NCBI GenBank assembly: GCA_003339415.1
Contig: PDHQ01000416.1
Location: 1 to 25,440 of the forward strand
From: Ophiocordyceps camponoti-saundersi (nom. inval.)
Lineage: Eukaryota; Ascomycota; Sordariomycetes; Hypocreales; Ophiocordycipitaceae
Length of the DNA: 25,440 nt
Reading direction: 5' to 3'
Shown piece by piece: positions 18,541 through 25,440 of the stretch. Each line of letters begins with the position of its first letter. Positions within the stretch are counted from its first letter, which is position 1. Below the pieces are notes generated by a model, which did not search any database, was not told the origin of the DNA, and saw only the letters and a list, made by a program, of their open reading frames with translations. The position numbers were made by a program, and so were the translations under genes.

Positions 18541-21500
18541 AGAGTCCGTAGAGTTTAGACGCCTTTACCTAATCTTATTTAGTTAGATAACTTTAATTTA
18601 GGAAAAAAGTAAAACTATTATAAGGCTCCTTAATAGTCCTAAAAATATCGTATATAAGATAGAAAATAGGAGAGTTATTTACTATTAATAGTTAAGTTTA
18701 AATTAATAATATAACTTTTTATACTTTTACTTTATATAATATTAGAGTAGATATTTATTTTTTAGTTAGTTATCGTTTTACGAAGTAAGTAGTAAAGCGC
18801 CTAAGCGCTAAGCTTATCCTTATCTATCCTATCCCCCTTATTAATTTCTAAAGCTATTAAGCTAGCTTAGTTTATAAGTACTTAATTATTACCTTAATAA
18901 TTAATAAATAGTATTTTCTATAAAAAATCTACTAAGTAATTAACTACGCTTAGGATCTCTTTATTAGCTTATTCTAAATAGCTAAGAAGAGGTTATTACT
19001 TAACTATATAGCCCGGAAACTAGTTTAGCTAGATAACTTACCCGCCTTTACTAAGTACTCGCCCTCGATCTTATTACCTAAGAAGCCTTTTTTTAATAGA
19101 AATCTAAACCTAGCTATCTAAGCGGATACTAAGCGCCGGAACCGCCTTCTCCGTTAAGATAAGTATAAGTATCGGATCTTTTAACGCTTATAAAGGAAGA
19201 AGGACTTTATATAGCCCGCGAAAAAAAAAAAACTAGCTTAGACCTTTACTAAAAATAACTAAGATATTAATAATATAGATAAGGATACTTTAAAAAAGTA
19301 ACTTATCTACTAAGTTTAGCAAAACCTTTACTATTTATAATAGGAAAAAATAACCTTATTAATACTTACGATATTTATAAAATTAGAAAATAACGATAAT
19401 AACCTAATTACGGTTATAAAGCTAAGCTTAGCTAGCTATATATATATAGGATAGGAAATCCCGTTCCCTTAAGGCGAAGAATTTAAGTATATTACTTATA
19501 TATATAATATAATCCTTTTAGCTTTTACGCACCTTAAAGGATTTTTTAGTAAGAAGGAAGCTTATATTCTAGCTTACCTCTAGCTTAGCTATAATATAAT
19601 TTTAAAACTTAAGAAGCCCCTAAACTTAGTAAGACCTCCTTTTTATAAGATATTAGTAAAATACTTACTTTTAGAAAAGGAGACCGTTAACTATTTACTT
19701 AAAATTAGTTTTATTAAACCGGATATTAGCCTTTATACTACCTTTATTCTCTTCGCCCTAAAGCCGTATTTAATAGCTTAACGCTTTTATATTAACTACT
19801 AATAAATAAATAATTACTTAAAAAGTTAAATCTTACTAGCTCCCTCCTTAGAAAGTATAGTATTTAGCTATTAGGAGGCGTAATAGTTTTCGAAAATCGA
19901 TATTATTTAAGCGTTTTACTATCTCTATCTTAACTTTAACTTTAAATATTTTATAGCTTTCTATATAAAGTTTAGTACGTTTTATTAGCTTATTTTTCTA
20001 TTTAGCCTTAAGGTAAAACCCGCTTAATTTTAGAATTTTATTAACGCTTAATTTTATAATCTCCTTAACTACTACGTAAGTATATACGCTAATAATATAT
20101 TAATTTACTTAAATAGCGAAAAAGAGGAATATTAAGAGAAATACTAAGAAATAATCTAGCGCCTATACTTAGTAAACTTATAAAAAGATATTTAGAAATT
20201 AAAATTTAATATTACTAAAGTTAACTACCTCGGTATAATATTATACGTAAGCTAAGGAATAAGCGTAAACTTTTATAAAATATAAGCGATCTAAAATTAG
20301 AAATTCGAAGATCTCCGGGATTATAAAGCTATCTATTTATTTATAAGATTATATAACTTTATCCGGATTTTCTATTACTATATTAATATCGCCGCGGAAC
20401 TCCTAAACCGTCTCCTAAAGAAAGATATTATTTTTAAGCTTAAACTAAAATAGAAGGAGGCTTTTAATAAGATAAAGGAATTAGCTACGTAAGCCCTAAT
20501 ATTCGCTTTCTTCCGTCCTAAACTCCTAACTTAGCTTAAAACTAATATTTTTCGGAACGCTACCGCTAGTATATTTTAGTAATAGTAAGATAACTAAGCG
20601 TAGAAGCTAATAGGCTTCTTTTTAAAAACGATAAACTTAGCCGAATATATATACCTAATCTAAAACTACGAATTTCTCGCTATTATATAAAGCTTTAAGT
20701 ATTTTTACCCGGAATTACTTAGTTAGAAGTTTAATATAATTACGGACTATAAGGCCTTAGTTTACTTTATAACGAAAAAACTACTCTCTATCTACTAAGT
20801 CTAATAATTCGATTTCTTTACTTAGTTCGATATCCGTTTCTTATATTAACTTAGCTAGTTAAATATAGCTACTAATACCTTTTTGCGTAAAACGGCTAAG
20901 CTTTTAATTATAAAAGCTTAGGAGAAAAAGGAAAAGACGCTTATAATAATTTCTCCGGAAAGCTTTAGATTCGAAATCCTAACCCTAACTTTTATAATTA
21001 CCTTAGTCCGCCTTAGAGAAGATTTTACCTTATTAGGAGCGGAGTTAGTATAACTAATTTAAGAGGAGAATATAAGCTAGGATCTTAGATTTTATAATAA
21101 CCTCTTAGTTATTCCTAAATAAGATAATTAAAAGTAGCTTTTCCTTTATATTACCCTAATTCGGAATATATATAAGCTAGCTATTTTCGCTTATAATAGC
21201 TAAAATAAAATTATTTAGATATTTTAGTAAGATTACTATTAGCTTAGAATAAAGTAAAATATTTATCGATATATTTATAATTATTATAAGTATTAAAAGA
21301 ATAAGACCCCGTAAAATAAAACTCTAAGCTTATTATACTTTTTACTTATTCTAATTTCCGTATAGGAGTATATAGCTTATAATAAGAAGACTATATTAGA
21401 AGACCGCTTTAGGTATAACTACGTTTAGACTTTTATTTATAAGCTAAGCTAGATTATCGCTATATTACTAAGTAAGAAGAATAATATAGTAAAGGTGCTC

Positions 21501-22463
21501 GCCGGATATTACTTCTGATACCTTTATTATCTCTTCGGTATACCGAATATATAAATTATTAATAATACTAGCTTATTTATCTTAAGATTTCTCGGTAAAA
21601 TTAATTAGTTAATTAGTATTAAATATCGCTATAATAATACCTTATACTTATAAATATAAAGAAGCGTAGAGGTAACTAACTAATACTTAGATTAGAGGCT
21701 ACGGTTTTATATAAATAAATATTAGGACGATTAGAGTGCCTTCCTTCCCGCGCTAGATTTCGCGTATAACTCTTCGTAGCACGCTTTAATCGGTATAATA
21801 CCGCTTATAGTCGCCCTTAGTAAAGATATACGGAACCCCCTCTTAGTAGCTAGTCCCCTAAGTCCCTTAACTACCCTAAGCCTAATTACTACGGCTCGTA
21901 AACTTATCGCCCGCGCGTAAAAAGTATAATAATAAGCTCGATATATTATTAAGAAAGCTCGCTATAAGTAAAAAATATAAGTAAATAAAAAGCGTTACCT
22001 AGTAGATTTTATAGTTAGCGATAAGGTATTTCTTAGCTATAAAAGCTTCTTTATAATTATACTTACGATACGTTTAAATATATAATAATTAGGACCTTTT
22101 ATAGTTATTAAGGAATAAAGCTATAGCTATATCCTTAACTTATTAGATAGCTATTAGATAACGAACTTATTTTATATTAACCGCTTTCGGAAAGCCGCTA
22201 TAAATCCGCTATTAGGGTAAGAGATATCTCCCGCTAAGCTAGAAGATATTAACGATATATTAAAATAGGAGGTTAAGCAAATCCTCTAATTTTAGGTTAC
22301 TAGATAGCGTTATTAGTTAGAATATTAAGTCCGCTAGCGTAGTTACGATTTAGATAAGATATAATACTTAGCTAAGAATTTCTATTATACGCTTATAGCT
22401 CTTAAAGAATTTTACGACTATTTCCTAGATACCGCCGGTCTGCTTATTAATCTCTAGCACTAA
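18541..22463 (+). pseudogene. Inner element pol: protease, RT, RNase H, integrase, chromodomain
   Basis: One frame (positions divisible by 3) can be followed throughout, in the -1 phase relative to gag. Protease: the active site at 18738-18752 reads N-I-R-V-D where Asp-Thr-Gly-Ala-Asp fits, each change a transition. RT: V-R-P-P-F-Y-K-I-L-V-K-Y (about 19630-19665), and F-S-K-I-D-I-I before the polymerase box at 20085-20105, Y-A-N-N-I-L-I, with the Asp codons turned to AAT. RNase H follows: E-A-F-N-K-I-K-E-L near 20460 and F-R-N-A-T-A-S near 20555. Integrase: F-G-I-P-N near 21535, I-I-N-N-T-S at 21555-21572 (Asp lost), V-E-V-T-N and L-P-A-L-D-F-A-Y-N-S-S near 21750. The C-terminal chromodomain (about 22245-22400) has E-V-K-x-I-L and R-S-Y-D-L-D-K. 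The final stop is not certain. Confidence 0.88.
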
Positions 22464-22587
22464 GTTAAAGCCGCTATTATAAATTATAAATATTAGGATA
22501 ATAACTAAGATAATATAGCTATTTCCCTAGGTACCTAGCTATATAGTCGCTATTACTAATCTTAATAAGTATATTAAAACCTTTATT
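22464..22587 (+). other. 3' untranslated tail of the inner element
   Basis: Short stretch between the end of the chromodomain frame and the polypurine tract. No motif is recognised. The pol frame might run slightly further, since the stops here could themselves be mutated Gln or Trp codons. Confidence 0.5.
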
Positions 22588-22596
22588 AGGGGGTAA
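22588..22596 (+). promoter_or_regulatory. Polypurine tract region of the inner element
   Basis: AGGGGGTAA immediately precedes the 3' LTR. This is the position and composition of the plus-strand primer for reverse transcription in Gypsy elements. Runs of G are otherwise rare here. The tract is short, perhaps trimmed by mutation. Confidence 0.65.
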
Positions 22597-22921
22597 TATT
22601 ACGCGCTAGTAATTATAGGGATTTCCCTAGATATTTTACGGTAATTTCCGAGGATTTCCGACTATAGTTACGTAACCTTAGAAACCTTATCGTAAAATCC
22701 TTAGGAAGACCTTAGTAGGAAATTACCCGGAAATAAAGTTAACCTTTTATAAGGATTTCCCCTTTACCCTCTCCTATCTCTACTAACACGTGCCTTTATA
22801 TATTTTACTAGGATTTCGCTTATAGGAGTTTTTCCTCTTTTCTTTCCCTTCTCCTTAGCTTAGAATCTTTATTTATAGTGCTAATACTATTATTTAGTTA
22901 ACGTATTTCACGGCTATAATA
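22597..22921 (+). repeat. 3' LTR of the inner element
   Basis: Partner of 16981-17305. It keeps some C/G positions lost in the 5' copy (for example TTTCACGGCTATAATA at the right end, and GGTAATTTCCGAGG). This lets the ancestral LTR be partly read by comparing the two. Confidence 0.95.
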
Positions 22922-22926
22922 CCTAG
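22922..22926 (+). repeat. Target-site duplication CCTAG, right
   Basis: Identical to 16976-16980. Removing the inner element with one copy of the duplication rejoins the outer gag frame without a shift. Confidence 0.9.
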
Positions 22927-23333
22927 AAGAATTCTTCGATAAGTATAAGTAAGCGCACTATAATCTTAGCTAGTAATTTTACTATAATAAGGACTATAAT
23001 TTTCACTTATAGGAAAAATAGGACGTTAATTATTACCTATCCTTACTAACTTTTTATAAGGAAGCTAGCTTTATCGACGAAAGGTTTTTTATTAAAGAAA
23101 TAAAATTCCTTCTCGATAGGGAAACTAATTATAGGATTCTTAAGGAAAATAAGGGAAATAATTATAATTTTCGACCCCGAATTCTTAGTATCGAATTAGA
23201 TACGATTTAGGCTATACTTACCTTTATAAAAGAATTATTAACTAAAGGACCTATCGGAAGCGAATCCCCTACCGAGGAAAATAGTCCCGGAAGGTAAGAT
23301 TTCTTAACATAGCCTAAGGAATTTAAAAAAAAC
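22927..23333 (+). pseudogene. Outer Gypsy element gag, 3' part, RIP-mutated
   Basis: Continues the frame of 15436-16975 after the inner insertion: codons still start at positions divisible by 3, and the joined reading crosses CCTAG into E-E-F-F-D-K-Y-K. It is charged and without a recognised domain, with stops only at presumed Gln or Trp positions. The frame reaches F-K-K-N at 23322-23333, where an A-AAA-AAC heptamer lies in the phase expected for a -1 frameshift site. After that the frame soon meets several stops while the -1 frame opens into pol. Confidence 0.65.
23327..23333 (+). promoter_or_regulatory. Candidate -1 ribosomal frameshift site (A-AAA-AAC)
   Basis: The heptamer is in correct phase with the gag frame (TTT AAA AAA AAC). 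The downstream frame shifted by -1, beginning CCT at 23333, is the one that carries protease and RT. A-AAA-AAC is an established eukaryotic slippery sequence. No downstream pseudoknot was modelled, and the bases are post-mutation, so the site in the live element is inferred. Confidence 0.5.
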
Positions 23334-25440
23334 CTTAAGGGAAAAGGGAAAGCCTCTATTTAAGAAAGGTAAATAGAGGTATAACTAATAAGAATAAGGA
23401 TTTTAGTAAGGATTTAGGAACGGAAAGGCGTTATTATTATCTTAACTATCCTAAATTATAAAGTATTAATACTATTACTATTAAAATTAATAGTACTAAA
23501 ATCCCTATTTCTAAACTAACCTTTATTTTAAGATATAAAGGAAAAGAAGTAATTACCTTTATAAATAGCGGAGCCGCTAATAATTATATTTTACCTATAG
23601 CTATAAAACGTCTAAATTTAAGCTATATAAAAAAGAAAACGCCTAGTATAGTAAAAAACGCCGAAAGATTTAATTTTTAGTTTAATAAGGGAATAATTTT
23701 ATACGAAATTAATTACTTCGAATTTAAAATAGGACCTTATACCTTTACCGATACCTTCGATATTTTTAAAATAGTAGAATATAATATAATATTAGGTTAT
23801 CCTTTTCTTTATAAATATAATCCGTAAATTAATTAGAAAACCGGCTAAGTTAAATTTATAGATAATTATTTAATATTTAGTGCTTCTAATAGTAATACTA
23901 GTAAAAATAATCGAACGAATTCTAAAAAGAAAAATAAACCGAGAAGGTATAATTATAATAACGGTAAAAAGCCTTATTATAAGATTTCTAGAAATACTAA
24001 TAAAAGTAAGTTAAGCGTAAAAAATAAGTAATCTAGATATATAAAAAACGATTACTATAAGAATAAATAATCGAATATAAATAGTTATAATAAAAATCGA
24101 CCTTATTATAATTATACGAATAGAAAAGAAAATACTAGGTTTAATAACGCCCTAGGAAATCTTTATAAAGGATTTAGCTTAAGAAATTTTAAAAAGGCGA
24201 GAAGCCTAAATAACGAGAATAGTTCGATTAAAGAAATTAAAGAAAGGGAAAACTTCTTTAATAATAATTAGAAATTTACTATAAGAAATAAATATAATTA
24301 TTATAAGTAAGAACCTTATAATAAAGTAAGAAGTAATAAAATTTATAGTAAAACGCTTTATATTACTACTATATTAGCTGCTATTTCTAGCGTAAATTAT
24401 AAGGAAGAAATAGCTTCTTATTCTAAAGAAAAGTTAGAACGCTATAAATTAATACTTAAAGAAATTCTAGAAGAATTCCTAGATATATTTAAAGAACCCC
24501 CGGATAATACCTTACCTAAAAGAAGCTTATAGGATTATAAAATTAAATTAAAGCCTAATTCGGAACCGCGATTTATATAAATTTATAATAGTAACGAAAA
24601 ATAACTATAAGTATTAAAGGAATATCTAGAAGAATAAATTAAAAAGGGATATATAAGACCTTCTAAAAGCCCTTATAAAGCTCCCGTTATATTTACTAAT
24701 AAATCGGGTAAAGAAAAAGATAAATTAAGACCCGTAATCGACTATCGAAAATTAAATAACGATATTATTAAAGATAGAACGCCGATACCTTTAATTATAG
24801 AACTAAAAGATAGATTAAGCTAGAAATAGTATTTTACTAAGTTAGATTTAAAACTAGCTTATTACTAAATACGAATAGCGGAAGGAGACGAATATAAAAT
24901 AGCCTTCGGAACTAGATATAGAAGCTACGAATATTTAGTATTACCTTTAGGATTATATAATAGCCCCGCTACTTTTTAAAAACGTATAAATTATATTCTA
25001 AGAGATTATTTAGATATATTTACTATAGCTTATTTAGACGATATTATTATATTTTTAGATACCTTAGAAGAATATAAAATTTACTTAAAAAAGGTATTAG
25101 AAGCCTTACGGAAAGCCGAATTATATATTAATCCTAAGAAATGCGAATTCTTTTCTAAAGAAGTTAAATTTCTAGGTATTATTATAACCCCTTATAATAT
25201 TAAAATAAACCCTAGCAAATTAGAACCTTTAAAAGACTAGCCTATACCTAAATCGATTAAAAATATATAGTAATTTATAGGATACTATAATTATTATAGA
25301 AGGTTTATTAAAGACTTTTCTAATATAATTATTCCTATATTAATAGTAATAAAATTAGCTAAAAAAGAACCTTTTAAATAAACCGAAGAAGCTAATATAG
25401 CTTTTAATTCCCTTAAAGAAAAGCTAATCTTAGCACCTAT
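23334..25440 (+). pseudogene. Outer Gypsy element pol (protease, RT), cut by window end
   Basis: Frame with codons at 23429, 23561 and 25028 (remainder 2). Protease (about 23500-23800) has F-I-N-S-G-A-A at 23558-23578, where Asp-Ser-Gly-Ala is expected; the Asp is now Asn. The flap-distal motif I-I-L-G-Y-P-F-L is near 23790-23815. RT starts at about 24600: Y-I-R-P-S-K-S-P, L-R-P-V-I-D-Y-R-K-L-N (24725-24757), K-L-D-L-K-L-A-Y-Y, then the polymerase box A-Y-L-D-D-I-I-I-F at 25028-25054 with both Asp intact, then K-K-C-E-F-F (about 25137-25154) and F-L-G. Stops fall at Gln/Trp positions such as A-Y-Y-stop. The RNase H start may be at the right edge; integrase lies beyond the window. Confidence 0.88.

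Larger units (their letters stand above)
16981..22921 (+). mobile_element. Inner element: complete chromodomain Ty3/Gypsy (chromovirus)
   Basis: A 5941-bp unit with 325-bp LTRs, short inverted ends (TATTACG at the left, CGTAATA or TATAATA at the right), a CCTAG target duplication and an interior with gag, protease, RT, RNase H, integrase and chromodomain in Gypsy order. The LTR ends were presumably TG...CA and now read TA...TA, as RIP predicts. It is inserted in the sense orientation inside the gag of the outer element. All frames carry RIP-type stops, so it is inactive, but it is much less eroded than element 1. Confidence 0.93.

Noticed and set aside
23420..23470. Second zinc knuckle upstream of the outer protease (Y-Y-Y-L-N-Y-P)
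   Set aside because: Spacing does not fit C-x2-C-x4-H-x4-C: one position is a CTT codon that cannot derive from Cys by a single transition of the RIP type. The convincing knuckle is at about 16150-16199.

Overview
The window looks like a repeat-filled, RIP-degraded (repeat-induced point mutation) compartment of a filamentous ascomycete (Pezizomycotina) nuclear genome. Outside one short island, CpA and TpG dinucleotides are almost absent while CpG is kept. Reading frames are broken mainly where Gln (CAA/CAG to TAA/TAG) and Trp (TGG to TAG/TAA) codons would be expected. That is the footprint of C-to-T mutation at CpA on both strands. No bacterial, viral, tRNA, rRNA or CRISPR feature is visible.

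Layout. (1) 1-127 is a (TAA)n microsatellite. (2) About 495-10658 is a very AT-rich Ty3/Gypsy LTR retrotransposon ('element 1') with ~600-bp LTRs. Its pol (RT, RNase H, integrase, chromodomain-like tail) is still recognisable, and a ~2.8-kb segment with one weakly coding frame lies between pol and the 3' LTR. (3) About 10660-11390 and 12345-14220 are AT-rich DNA with three copies of one dispersed repeat, one inverted relative to the other two. (4) About 11385-12340 is an island with normal base composition and normal CpA/TpG. It carries on the minus strand a spliced gene that I read as the exosome subunit MTR3 (RNase PH fold, 266 aa, one 47-nt intron). (5) About 14540-25440 is a less eroded pair of nested Gypsy elements. 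An outer element (probable LTR/leader, gag, then pol running off the window) is interrupted inside gag by a complete inner chromovirus (16981-22921) with 325-bp LTRs, a 5-bp target duplication CCTAG, gag, protease, RT/RNase H, integrase and chromodomain.

How it fits together. The transposons are dead by mutation: catalytic Asp codons of RT or protease are changed in all three elements, and zinc-knuckle cysteines read as Tyr. The outer gag frame can be followed through both sides of the inner insertion and reaches an A-AAA-AAC heptamer, after which pol lies in the -1 frame. The only sequence that could encode a working protein is the MTR3-like gene. It is unmutated although RIP-saturated DNA begins within a few bases of its stop codon and ~110 bp upstream of its ATG. 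Identifications are from recognised motifs and reading-frame logic only; no database search was run.
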